A DNA stretch of 64,000 bases from Sporocytophaga sp. GTDB lineage: Bacteria; Bacteroidota; Bacteroidia; Cytophagales; Cytophagaceae. Each line of letters begins with the position of its first letter. Positions within the stretch are counted from its first letter, which is position 1. Position numbers and translations under genes: made by a program. The notes below the pieces were generated by a model. It worked only from the letters and a program-made list of their open reading frames with translations. It had not been told where the DNA came from and did no database searches. Of this stretch, positions 8,781 to 16,667 are shown piece by piece. The DNA is taken from contig JANQAB010000004.1 of assembly GCA_024707265.1 (NCBI GenBank), positions 372,001 to 436,000 on the forward strand. Direction: 5' to 3'.

Positions 8781-11378
8781 GTGAAGTACTCAATCGTTTT
8801 TTGTGTTCTATTAGCATTTTCGAATATCATTATGGCACAGAACCTGCCATCTGGTGAGAAAACTGCTATCCCTGCTCCTTCAAAAGGTAAAGGTAAGATT
8901 GAAGGCGTTATTATAGATTCTGCCAATAGCGCATCTGTTCCTTTTGCCACAGTTGCGTTAATAAGTCAGGAATCAGGGACTCCAGTAAATGGCACTATGG
9001 CAGATGAAAATGGTAAGTTTGATATTACTAAAATTGATGCTGGTGTCTATAACATAGAAATTTCTTTTATCGGTTATGATACGAAAGTAATCAAAGGAAT
9101 CTCTGTTTCTGAAGCTAAAGAACATATTAACCTTGGTGAAATAAAACTAAGTCAGACTGTTCAGCAATTAAAAGAAGTTACTGTGGTTGGTGAAAAGCCA
9201 ATTTTTGAAGAAAAGGTTGACCGCACCGTATATAATGCAGAAAATGATATAGGCAATAAGGGTGGTGATGCTACCGATGTACTAAGAAAGGTACCAATGC
9301 TTTCTGTTGACCTTGATGGGAATGTTTCTCTCAGAGGTAGTGAAAATGTAAAAGTGCTCATTAATAATAAACCGTCAACCATTACAGCGACCAGTGTTGC
9401 GGATGCTTTAAGACAAATACCGGCAGATATGATTAAATCTGTCGAAGTGATTACTTCTCCATCTGCCAAATACGATGCTGAAGGATCTGCAGGTATCATT
9501 AACATCATTACCAAAAAGAATAATCTGCAAGGTGCTATGGTGAGTATTGATGGTAGTGTTGGATTAAGAGCGTCTAGCCTGGGTTTGAACGGCAGCTATA
9601 GAAAAGGGAAGATGGGATTTTCTCTGGGAGGTAACGGCAGATGGAGTTATAATACTCCCGGAAGTTTTAGAAACTCTCAGACAACAATAAGTAAAATTGG
9701 TGAAGTGAATGAAAATGTTCAGTATGCAAACACCAGAAATTTTTACGGCTATGGCAATTATCAGTTTGGATGGGACTATGACATTGATAAGAACAACTTA
9801 CTGTCAGCCTCTGCCAAGATTGGTTTCAGAAATGGTAAGAACTATCAGGATGATCTTACTACAGAAACTTATCAGAGTGGGGTATTGGAAAACATAGGGA
9901 TAAGAAATGTATTCTCAAAAAACAACAATACTAACCTTGATTTTAATTTAAATTATACGCACCTTTTTAAGAAACCCATGAGGGAGTTGAGCTTTATGGC
10001 TTTGTATAGCAGGAACAAAAGCGTTAATGACTTTACCAATTCCATCATGGACAATTTCGGCCTAACAACATTAAGCAGGGTAAAGAACCTAAATGATAGT
10101 TATAATCAAGAGGCTACATTTCAGGCTGATTATCAGACGCCCATTGATTCCACAGTGATGCTTGAGGTTGGCGTTAAAAACATATACAGAAACGTTACCA
10201 GTGATTATAAATATTTCTCCGCTCCTGGCAGTGAGGGGCCCTTTTCTGAGTTGAGTAATAATAATTTGAGTAACAGACTTAATTACAATCAGAATGTAAC
10301 TTCTGCATACAGCGCGGCAACGGTGACTTTAAAGAAAGTGTACAGTGCAAAAGTTGGTCTGAGATATGAATACACCACTATTGATGCAAGGCTTCAAAGC
10401 GGGGGCGAATCTATTGATATTCCATCTTACGGTGTACTTGTTCCAAGCATCAACCTATCAAGAAAACTGAAAAGCGGAAATATTGTCAAAGCTTCTTACA
10501 ACAGAAGAATTCAAAGGCCTTCATTAAGATATCTGAATCCCAACCTTCAGGCTGCGAATCCTCTTAATGTATCATTGGGGAATCCTGAGCTTAATCCAGA
10601 ATACACCAACAATTTTGAATTGGCTTACAATGCCTATATTAAAAGAAGTTCTTTGACGATTTCGACTTTTGCAAAAAACTCTAACAACGCTATTCAAAGT
10701 GTAAGAGATGTAAAGGGAGATACCATCGTAACTACTTATCAGAATATAGGAAGTGAAAACAGTTATGGCTTCAGTATATTTGCCAATGTTAAGTTATCTG
10801 ATAAGTTCAGCTTAAACGGAGGAACTGATGTATATTATGCTGTATTAAGAAACAATGTTCCTGACCCTATATACAATGCAAACAATGAGGGGTGGGTTGC
10901 TAATTACAGATTGATGGCAGGTTATAAATTACCTAAGGATTGGGAAGTACAGTTGTTCGGTTTTTATAGAGGAAGAAAGGTGCAGTTGCAAGGCTATCAA
11001 GGAGGGTTTGGTATCTATAGCCTCAGTTTCAGAAAACAACTTAAAGATAATAAAGGAAGCATAGGATTTGGAGCAGAAAACTTCTTTAATACTTCATTCA
11101 GAATCAGAAGTGAGCTTGTGTCTCCTGTTATCAATCAGAAGAGTACCAATGTACTTCACAATATGAATTTTAAAGTAACCTTTAGTTACAAGATAGGAAA
11201 GATAACTATGGAGGACGCAAAACCTAAGAAGAGAAGAAAGCTCATTAATAATGACGACTTGAAAGATGGAGGTGGAGGAGATGGTGCTAATATGTCTGAT
11301 ATACCGTCCGGAAGCCAGGGCGGTAGTGAGCAACGTCAGGGACCGGTAAGGGAAAAGGGAAGCGGGAAAGGTAGATAA
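8781..11378 (+). CDS. TonB-linked outer-membrane beta-barrel protein with carboxypeptidase-regulatory-like domain
   Basis: An 865-residue protein with a signal peptide ending at MAQ (~residue 20), then a carboxypeptidase-regulatory-like/transthyretin-like domain (about 38-130, ending in VSEAKEHINLGEIKL), a TonB receptor plug domain (about 135-250, with DVLRKVPMLSVDLDGNVSLRG and SAGIINIITKK), and a beta-barrel typical of the Bacteroidota outer-membrane beta-barrel family (OMP_b-brl_3). The last ~50 residues form a Lys/Arg- and Gly/Ser-rich tail that is not barrel-like. It would sit in the outer membrane; the ligand is unknown. The start is GTG at 8781, directly before the signal peptide. No SusD partner is adjacent. 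A terminator follows. Confidence 0.88.
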   Translation: MKYSIVFCVLLAFSNIIMAQNLPSGEKTAIPAPSKGKGKIEGVIIDSANSASVPFATVALISQESGTPVNGTMADENGKFDITKIDAGVYNIEISFIGYDTKVIKGISVSEAKEHINLGEIKLSQTVQQLKEVTVVGEKPIFEEKVDRTVYNAENDIGNKGGDATDVLRKVPMLSVDLDGNVSLRGSENVKVLINNKPSTITATSVADALRQIPADMIKSVEVITSPSAKYDAEGSAGIINIITKKNNLQGAMVSIDGSVGLRASSLGLNGSYRKGKMGFSLGGNGRWSYNTPGSFRNSQTTISKIGEVNENVQYANTRNFYGYGNYQFGWDYDIDKNNLLSASAKIGFRNGKNYQDDLTTETYQSGVLENIGIRNVFSKNNNTNLDFNLNYTHLFKKPMRELSFMALYSRNKSVNDFTNSIMDNFGLTTLSRVKNLNDSYNQEATFQADYQTPIDSTVMLEVGVKNIYRNVTSDYKYFSAPGSEGPFSELSNNNLSNRLNYNQNVTSAYSAATVTLKKVYSAKVGLRYEYTTIDARLQSGGESIDIPSYGVLVPSINLSRKLKSGNIVKASYNRRIQRPSLRYLNPNLQAANPLNVSLGNPELNPEYTNNFELAYNAYIKRSSLTISTFAKNSNNAIQSVRDVKGDTIVTTYQNIGSENSYGFSIFANVKLSDKFSLNGGTDVYYAVLRNNVPDPIYNANNEGWVANYRLMAGYKLPKDWEVQLFGFYRGRKVQLQGYQGGFGIYSLSFRKQLKDNKGSIGFGAENFFNTSFRIRSELVSPVINQKSTNVLHNMNFKVTFSYKIGKITMEDAKPKKRRKLINNDDLKDGGGGDGANMSDIPSGSQGGSEQRQGPVREKGSGKGR

Positions 11379-11392
11379 TCAAACTTCAAATT

Positions 11393-11437
11393 CCGATAAG
11401 AAAGTAATATAGTATACTCTTTCTTATCGGATTTTTT
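11393..11437 (+). terminator. Rho-independent terminator after the TonB-linked gene
   Basis: A twelve-base-pair perfect stem (11393-11404 with 11419-11430) with a 14-base loop, followed by a run of seven T residues. Confidence 0.85.
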
Positions 11438-11464
11438 TCTTACAAATTTCAATTTTTTACTTGC

Positions 11465-12142
11465 ATGAAAAGAATATTTTTGAGTTTGTTATTTTACTTG
11501 GGGGTATTCAATTCCTATTCCCAGAATGTAGTTGATTTGTTATTGATGTTATCGAAATCATATTCAATTCCCAGGAATGTTAATGTGGTGAAAAGCGCTT
11601 TGTCTGATTATGAAAGTCAAAGTTATCCCCCGGGACCTTTTGAATTAAGGTTTGATAAAATTGATTTAAAGGCGGGTTACATACAAGGACGATTTATATC
11701 CGGAGAATCCTTTGAATTTAGTTTATGTTATTGGAATTTATCTAATGGTGAAAAATTGTTAGGATATGAAATTTACCAGTGTGCAACAGTTTGTTATTCT
11801 GAATTGAATTTTTATACTTATTCTTCTTCAAAAAGAATACAAAAATGTGATAAAGCATTATTGCCAAGTCCGATCATTTCAGAAGATGAATTTTTTGATT
11901 ATGCGCAAATGGAGGCTGAATTTCCAAAAGACATTGACAGGTTAAAAAGGGAAGTTGGCTTTGAATCCAGGATATATTTGCCTCAGAATGGAAAAAATAT
12001 AAAGATATATTTTGAACCCTATTTAGATGGTGTCAGTGATGAGACTGCAAATATGATAAGGTATAAAGAGCGGAGAAAGGGAATAATACTTGAATGGAAA
12101 GATGGTCATTTTGAAAGAGGTGATTGGATTATGAAAGAATAA
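11465..12142 (+). CDS. Hypothetical secreted protein (225 aa)
   Basis: A signal peptide (MKRIFLSLLFYLGVFNSYSQ) is followed by about 205 residues of unrecognised sequence that look beta-rich, with a pair of cysteines in IYQCATVC and a further Cys in KRIQKCDK. No catalytic motif is apparent. The protein is probably exported to the periplasm or beyond. It is a single gene between two terminators. Confidence 0.65.
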   Translation: MKRIFLSLLFYLGVFNSYSQNVVDLLLMLSKSYSIPRNVNVVKSALSDYESQSYPPGPFELRFDKIDLKAGYIQGRFISGESFEFSLCYWNLSNGEKLLGYEIYQCATVCYSELNFYTYSSSKRIQKCDKALLPSPIISEDEFFDYAQMEAEFPKDIDRLKREVGFESRIYLPQNGKNIKIYFEPYLDGVSDETANMIRYKERRKGIILEWKDGHFERGDWIMKE

Positions 12143-12145
12143 TAA

Positions 12146-12177
12146 ATAATGGGCTCCTAAGCTTATGAGCCCATTAT
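12146..12177. terminator. Bidirectional terminator between convergent genes
   Basis: An 11-base-pair perfect inverted repeat (12146-12156 with 12167-12177) with a 10-base loop lies between convergent stop codons. The AT-rich flanks let it serve both strands. Confidence 0.7.
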
Positions 12178-12185
12178 CTATAATA

Positions 12186-12647
12186 CTATAATCCCGAAGC
12201 CTGCAGTTTAGCTCTCTCTCTATTTACCCACTCAATGATTTCCTGGGTCTGACTTTCAGTTAGCTTCGCCTCTGAATGCATGATCAGATAAGTAGAAAGC
12301 GGCATATCATGTTTTTCAACTTCTTCAGCAGTCTCCTCTAGTTTATGATCGATTTTCTTCTTAGAATATTTAGAAAAGTCTGAAAAGTTTAAATGCTTTT
12401 TACCGTCCTTGACATGACTTGCAAGGAACCATCCCAAAGGCATAATCTCCGAATACAAAGGGTAATTGGTATGATTCGAATGACAATCGTAGCAAGAGGT
12501 TTTCAGTATTTTTAATGTACTTTCAGGAACATCAATGTGATGTGTTACATCATTTGGGGTATCTGCTAAACCTTGATTTTTTTCTGGTCTTACTAATTGA
12601 ATTGCAATAAGCAGGAGCAAAGCTCCATAAATAATTTTTTTCTTCAT
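12186..12647 (-). CDS. Heme-binding domain (Haem_bd) c-type cytochrome-like protein
   Basis: A 153-residue protein with an N-terminal signal anchor (about residues 4-19) and a heme c attachment motif CYDCH at 52-56, in the context SCYDCHSNHTNYPLYSEIMP. This matches the heme-binding domain family common in Bacteroidota. Met residues near the histidine (in EIMPLGWF and HDMPLS) are candidate axial ligands. The protein would be membrane-anchored and face the periplasm, presumably carrying electrons; its partner is unknown. It follows a small secreted protein gene on the same strand by about 33 bases. Confidence 0.85.
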   Translation of the reverse strand: MKKKIIYGALLLLIAIQLVRPEKNQGLADTPNDVTHHIDVPESTLKILKTSCYDCHSNHTNYPLYSEIMPLGWFLASHVKDGKKHLNFSDFSKYSKKKIDHKLEETAEEVEKHDMPLSTYLIMHSEAKLTESQTQEIIEWVNRERAKLQASGL

Positions 12648-12680
12648 TTAAAGGTGAAATATATAGGAATCTATGTATTG

Positions 12681-13070
12681 TTAAAAATCGATCAGATTGG
12701 TTGAACCTTCTCTTTCTCCGTGTCTTACTCTGTCTTTAGTCTTTACTTTACCCTTTTGTTCCTCAATATACTTCAGGTACTCCTGATAGCTAAAAGGGGA
12801 AAGTACTTGTTTTACACTCATATCCCTGTTTTGCGCTATCGCTTTAGCAAACTTTTCGTTGTCTTTGCCTCGATTGAGTTGTTTTTCAGAATAGTATTTA
12901 TTAAAAATAAGAATGAGGGAATCTTTTTTCTGAGGAGCAAGCAACATGCGGTCATTAAGCTCTTGAACAGTCTTTTCCGCCATTTTTTGAGAATCAAAAT
13001 TATTTTGTGAAAATGACTCTATTGAAAGTAGCGACATAAGGAAGATTGTTGCTATATGTAATATTCTCAT
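12681..13070 (-). CDS. Small secreted helical protein, unknown function
   Basis: A 129-residue protein with a signal peptide ending near SFSQ (residue ~22). The mature part is charged and helical (residues 28-110), loosely reminiscent of Spy/CpxP-type periplasmic proteins, though I cannot see their LTxxQ motif. It is probably co-transcribed with the heme-binding gene downstream. The function is unknown. Confidence 0.65.
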   Translation of the reverse strand: MRILHIATIFLMSLLSIESFSQNNFDSQKMAEKTVQELNDRMLLAPQKKDSLILIFNKYYSEKQLNRGKDNEKFAKAIAQNRDMSVKQVLSPFSYQEYLKYIEEQKGKVKTKDRVRHGEREGSTNLIDF

Positions 13071-13268
13071 GCGTAAGTATATAATATTGGTTATTTAAAG
13101 GTAGAAATTTTTTTTGTTGTAATTCTAAAGTTGACTGGTAAAATTAAAGTTTAGGTGTTGAAAAATGCAAATATGTATTTTACATTAGGCTCCTGGAATC
13201 CTTGTGAAATAAGGGAAACCAAATTAGTTAGTACTATTGTTGAATATCAGTGGGTTAAAAGTATTGAA

Positions 13269-14261
13269 ATGTATATAAGTGTTTTAGATCAGTCACATAT
13301 CCCCAAGGGGGGGACAGCAGAGCAGGCGCTGGCTGCTACAATAGAATTGGCAAAGCTTGCTGATAGCTTAGGATATCAAAGGTTCTGGGTTTCAGAACAT
13401 CATAATATGTATTCTGTTGCAGGTTCATCGCCGGAAGTATTATTGGGGTATCTGGCAGCTCAGACAAAAAAAATCAGGATAGGGTCTGGTGGTGTTATGT
13501 TGCCTCATTACAGTGCTTTAAAAGTAGCTGAAAATTTCAGAATACTGGAGGCCCTGGCTCCCGGGCGGATCGATTTGGGGGTAGGTCGGGCTCCTGGAGG
13601 AGACAGACTTACAGCTTCATTGCTTAATCCTCATAATCATTTCAGCGAACAGGATTTTATTGAACAGCTTCAGGACCTTCAAGGGTATTTGAGTGATTCT
13701 CTTAAATCTGAATCTGATAAAGGAAAAGTGTTGGCAACTCCTGTTGTTAAAGGGGTTCCAGAGCAGTGGGTATTAAGTTCCAGTGGGCAAAGTGGTTTGT
13801 TTGCTGCTCACTTGGGAATGGCATTTGCTTTTGCTCATTTTATCAATCCGCAGGGAGGGGCAAGGGCAGTTGAGGTTTATAGGAATTATTTTAAACCTTC
13901 TGAACAACTTAGAATACCCCGGGTGTTGGTTGCTCTTTTTATGTTTTGCTCCGATTCCAAGGAAAGGAATGAACAGGTGAAAGCTGTGTTGAATTACAGA
14001 TTCCTGCAGCTTGAAACAAAAGGCCGGTTTGATCCTGTGACTTTCGAAGAAATAAAAGATGTAAAATTTAGTCCGGCTGAGGAACAAAGGATTGCTTTTA
14101 ATAGTCTACGCTTTGCAATAGGTACTCCTGAAGAGCTCAGGAAACAGCTGACAACGCTTGCCGATGATTATGATGTTAATGAAATTATGGCTGTTAATGC
14201 AGCATTTGATTTTGAAGACAGATTAAAGTCTTATGAACTATTTGCAAGTGTTTTTAAGTAG
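13269..14261 (+). CDS. LLM-class flavin-dependent oxidoreductase (luciferase-like, MsnO8 type)
   Basis: A protein of about 330 residues with the luciferase-like TIM-barrel features: ISVLDQSHIPKGGT at the N-terminus, RFWVSEHHN, SPEVLLGYLAAQTKKIRIGSG, and RIDLGVGRAPGGD. Enzymes of this group use FMNH2 or F420 to oxidise or reduce small molecules; the substrate is unknown. I set the start at the ATG at 13269, which gives the family N-terminus. The frame remains open upstream to a TTG at 13155, but the extra 38 residues do not look like the family. The gene ends before a hairpin terminator and converges with the cyanase gene. Confidence 0.87.
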   Translation: MYISVLDQSHIPKGGTAEQALAATIELAKLADSLGYQRFWVSEHHNMYSVAGSSPEVLLGYLAAQTKKIRIGSGGVMLPHYSALKVAENFRILEALAPGRIDLGVGRAPGGDRLTASLLNPHNHFSEQDFIEQLQDLQGYLSDSLKSESDKGKVLATPVVKGVPEQWVLSSSGQSGLFAAHLGMAFAFAHFINPQGGARAVEVYRNYFKPSEQLRIPRVLVALFMFCSDSKERNEQVKAVLNYRFLQLETKGRFDPVTFEEIKDVKFSPAEEQRIAFNSLRFAIGTPEELRKQLTTLADDYDVNEIMAVNAAFDFEDRLKSYELFASVFK

Positions 14262-14279
14262 GATTGGCAATATGGAAAG

Positions 14280-14314
14280 CATCCTTGCAAGTAGTTGAAC
14301 CTTTTGCAAGGATG
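14280..14314. terminator. Hairpin terminator between convergent LLM and cyanase genes
   Basis: An eleven-base-pair perfect stem (14280-14290 with 14304-14314) with a 13-base loop lies between convergent genes, with T-rich sequence on the plus-strand side. Confidence 0.7.
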
Positions 14315-14338
14315 ACAAAGACTTTGTTATTTATTTTG

Positions 14339-14782
14339 TTACCATTTCTTATAAGGTAAAAATTTCCCGTTCATCGTTACCACAACCCGATCTCCTTTAG
14401 GATCTTCCACCTTATCGACATTCAATGTAAAATCTATAGCACTCATAATTCCATCTCCCATTTTTTCCTGAATCACTTCTTTAAGGGTAGGTCCATATAC
14501 AAAGCAGATTTCAAAGAACCGGTATATAAGAGGATCTGTTGAAATTTCTTGACCAGGCCCTTTAATTGGGAAGACTTGCAATGATTTTATTACTTCAGGA
14601 TTTAAATCCAGATAAGCGCCCAGCTGTTCCGCTTCAGTTTTAGAAAGTGTGTTCTGCCCAAGGCATGCAGAGGTTGTAAAAACTTCAGAAAGACCAATGC
14701 ATTTGGATATTTCAGTCCATGTGGTTTTCTTTTTTGCTTTTGCTTCAATGATGGCTTCGGTCATTTCGATTTTGCTGATCAT
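14339..14782 (-). CDS. cynS: Cyanase (cyanate hydratase)
   Basis: A 147-residue protein of normal cyanase length. It has an N-terminal helix-turn-helix-like POU-type domain (1-75) and the C-terminal catalytic domain. The catalytic triad of the Escherichia coli enzyme (Arg96, Glu99, Ser122) corresponds here to Arg88 and Glu91 in YRFFEICFVYGPT and Ser114 in GIMSAIDF. The enzyme converts cyanate and bicarbonate to ammonia and CO2 through carbamate, acting as a decamer in the cytoplasm. It detoxifies cyanate and supplies nitrogen. The AraC-type regulator gene 82 bases upstream on the same strand may control it. No carbonic anhydrase gene is adjacent. Confidence 0.95.
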   Translation of the reverse strand: MISKIEMTEAIIEAKAKKKTTWTEISKCIGLSEVFTTSACLGQNTLSKTEAEQLGAYLDLNPEVIKSLQVFPIKGPGQEISTDPLIYRFFEICFVYGPTLKEVIQEKMGDGIMSAIDFTLNVDKVEDPKGDRVVVTMNGKFLPYKKW

Positions 14783-14864
14783 AATTTAATTAGTAAAGGG
14801 TTATGTTTTATTTTATTCTGAATTTAATGTCTGCATCAAAAGCAAAAAGCCAGGCTTTGGAGTA

Positions 14865-15761
14865 CTAAGTGATGTATTCTGTTAGTTGAACTGTTCTGAA
14901 TTGCTCCGGAGTCAGGTTTGTCAGCTTCCTGAATAATCTTATAAAATATGAATTATCAGTATAATTAAGACTGGCAGCAATCGAACTGACTGAATTGTCT
15001 GAATAAACCAAAAGCCTCTTGGCTTCAAGGATCAATCGCTCCTGTAACAAATCACCCGGAGTTTTATTAAGTGCTTTTTTACATAGAGAATTCAACTGCT
15101 TTAAAGAGATGTTCATTATGCTTGCATATTCAGAAATCTGTTTATGGTCCTTATAATGTGCATCAATTAAGGTCTCCAGCTTATGCAATTGATTCATCTG
15201 GTACTGCATGAAGCCAGGGGCTTGCCGATATCCGGTATACTTTCTTTCCAGTTCGATCAGTAGCATTTTAAGATTAAGCCTGATAACATCATGGAAAAAT
15301 TTCCTTTTGTTCAGATACTCATCGTCAATCTTTTTGAATATGTTTGATACCTCTTCAATATCCTCTTCTTTAATCTCCATGCAGGGAGAATTGATATGTG
15401 TATAAAAGAATGGTAGTGTTAAAAGCTTGTTGTAATTGAAGTCCAGAAGGAAGTATTCTTTCGTAAAGAATAAAATATATCCGTTGATATCAGCTGACAA
15501 ATTCCAGTGATGTACTTGTCCTGGCGACAATAAGAATAAGCTGCCGGCTTTGACTTCATGATTTTTAAAATCAATACTATGTGTGCCTGATCCTTTTGTT
15601 ATGAAAAGTAAAATGAAGAAATCATGTCCATGTGGCTTATCCAAGAACAAATTGTCTTTGAGGTGCTTGTCAAAATTTCTGATGTAGAAACTATTGCCGC
15701 AATGCTGACAGTGGTTGTAATCCTCAAAATTACTGATCGTTAAGACTGGAAGATCTTTCAT
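14865..15761 (-). CDS. AraC-family transcriptional regulator
   Basis: A 298-residue regulator. The N-terminal half is a cupin-like sensing domain (around PHGHDFFILLFITKGSGTH and SLFLLSPGQVHHW) preceded by a CQHC pair at the extreme N-terminus, which could bind metal. The C-terminal ~100 residues carry two helix-turn-helix motifs (MNISLKQLNSLCKKALNKTPG and IAASLNYTDNSYFIRLFRKL) typical of AraC/XylS proteins. It lies directly upstream of cyanase in the same direction, so it may respond to cyanate or to nitrogen status; that is inference from position only. Confidence 0.9.
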   Translation of the reverse strand: MKDLPVLTISNFEDYNHCQHCGNSFYIRNFDKHLKDNLFLDKPHGHDFFILLFITKGSGTHSIDFKNHEVKAGSLFLLSPGQVHHWNLSADINGYILFFTKEYFLLDFNYNKLLTLPFFYTHINSPCMEIKEEDIEEVSNIFKKIDDEYLNKRKFFHDVIRLNLKMLLIELERKYTGYRQAPGFMQYQMNQLHKLETLIDAHYKDHKQISEYASIMNISLKQLNSLCKKALNKTPGDLLQERLILEAKRLLVYSDNSVSSIAASLNYTDNSYFIRLFRKLTNLTPEQFRTVQLTEYIT

Positions 15762-15985
15762 AGGATTTGTTTGATTAAAGGTAAAGGATAATTCAAGGGA
15801 AATTACAGGACAAAAAATCCCTTGTGTAGGATAAAAATAACTTTTTTAATTTTTGGTCAAAATTTGAAGGGGGGGATTTGTGATATTTTAGTTGTAAAAT
15901 GTTTTTTATGTTAAAATTTATATTTGGTTTTTTATATTTATTGGAGTTTCTGGATATGTCGTGTCTTTTTTAAGGTGATAGGTTG

Positions 15986-16468
15986 CTAAACTTTCATTGC
16001 CTGGGTGATCATATAAATGACAGCAGAAATCCCGGCAAGAAGCAGGAGGGTAGCAACTATTAAGGTGAATGAAACGGGAAATTTGTCTTCATCAGGAAGG
16101 AGTCCTTTTTTCATCATCTCAACTCTCTCAATACGGATCTGCTTCATAAACATTATATGATAAGCAATTCCAATAATTAACATTAAGATACCAAGTATAA
16201 CAAGGGCGAATCCTAATGTTCTGGGGACAAATGATTTCCAGTGGTGATGGATTTGTTTTAAATGCCAGAAAATCTGAAAAATTGTAAACCCGAAACTTAT
16301 CAAAGACAGAGACGTTCTGATCACAGCCATCAGAGTTCTGTCAGCGCTCAGGCGTGTTCTCTGAAAAGCTAATCCTGTACGCTGAGATGCAAAAAGAAAT
16401 GAAGCATGTACAGGATTTTTAGTAAGAAGCCTATTGAAGCTTAGCTGGGGTTTATCGTCGTCTTGCAT
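15986..16468 (-). CDS. DUF202 family membrane protein
   Basis: A 160-residue protein with the DUF202 signature FQRTRLSADRTLMAVIRTSLSLI followed by three predicted membrane helices (about 45-65, 85-108 and 132-155). Members resemble YidH/YidG and have no established function in bacteria; the fold is shared with the Vtc1 subunit of eukaryotic polyphosphate synthase. The ATG start is supported by the conserved N-terminal region. It is a stand-alone gene downstream of the MscS channel, with a terminator between them. Confidence 0.82.
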   Translation of the reverse strand: MQDDDKPQLSFNRLLTKNPVHASFLFASQRTGLAFQRTRLSADRTLMAVIRTSLSLISFGFTIFQIFWHLKQIHHHWKSFVPRTLGFALVILGILMLIIGIAYHIMFMKQIRIERVEMMKKGLLPDEDKFPVSFTLIVATLLLLAGISAVIYMITQAMKV

Positions 16469-16570
16469 ATTGTCCCTAAGGTGTCATTGCCTTTGATTTT
16501 TCTTGAATATAAACTTATCGTTTGTTTGAATGTTTTTTTAAGAAGTATACAATGGGAGGCTAAAAATATA

Positions 16571-16627
16571 TTCAAAAAAAAAATATGCCTTCCAAAGGCT
16601 CCTTTATTTATGAAACATTTGGAAGGC
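16571..16627 (-). terminator. Rho-independent terminator for the MscS-type gene
   Basis: On the minus strand a perfect ten-base-pair stem (16618-16627 with 16587-16596, loop 21) is followed by a long T run. It ends the channel transcript about 40 bases after its stop codon. Confidence 0.8.
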
Positions 16628-16667
16628 AAAGCCTAAGAAATAAGAAATAAGAAATCCCGAGATAAAA

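Noticed and set aside
13155..13268. N-terminal extension of the LLM oxidoreductase from TTG 13155
   Set aside because: The added 38 residues do not resemble the family, and the internal ATG gives the standard N-terminus.
16441..16629. A 62-codon minus-strand frame upstream of the DUF202 gene
   Set aside because: It runs through the terminator hairpin of the MscS-type gene and overlaps the DUF202 start; it is not a likely gene.
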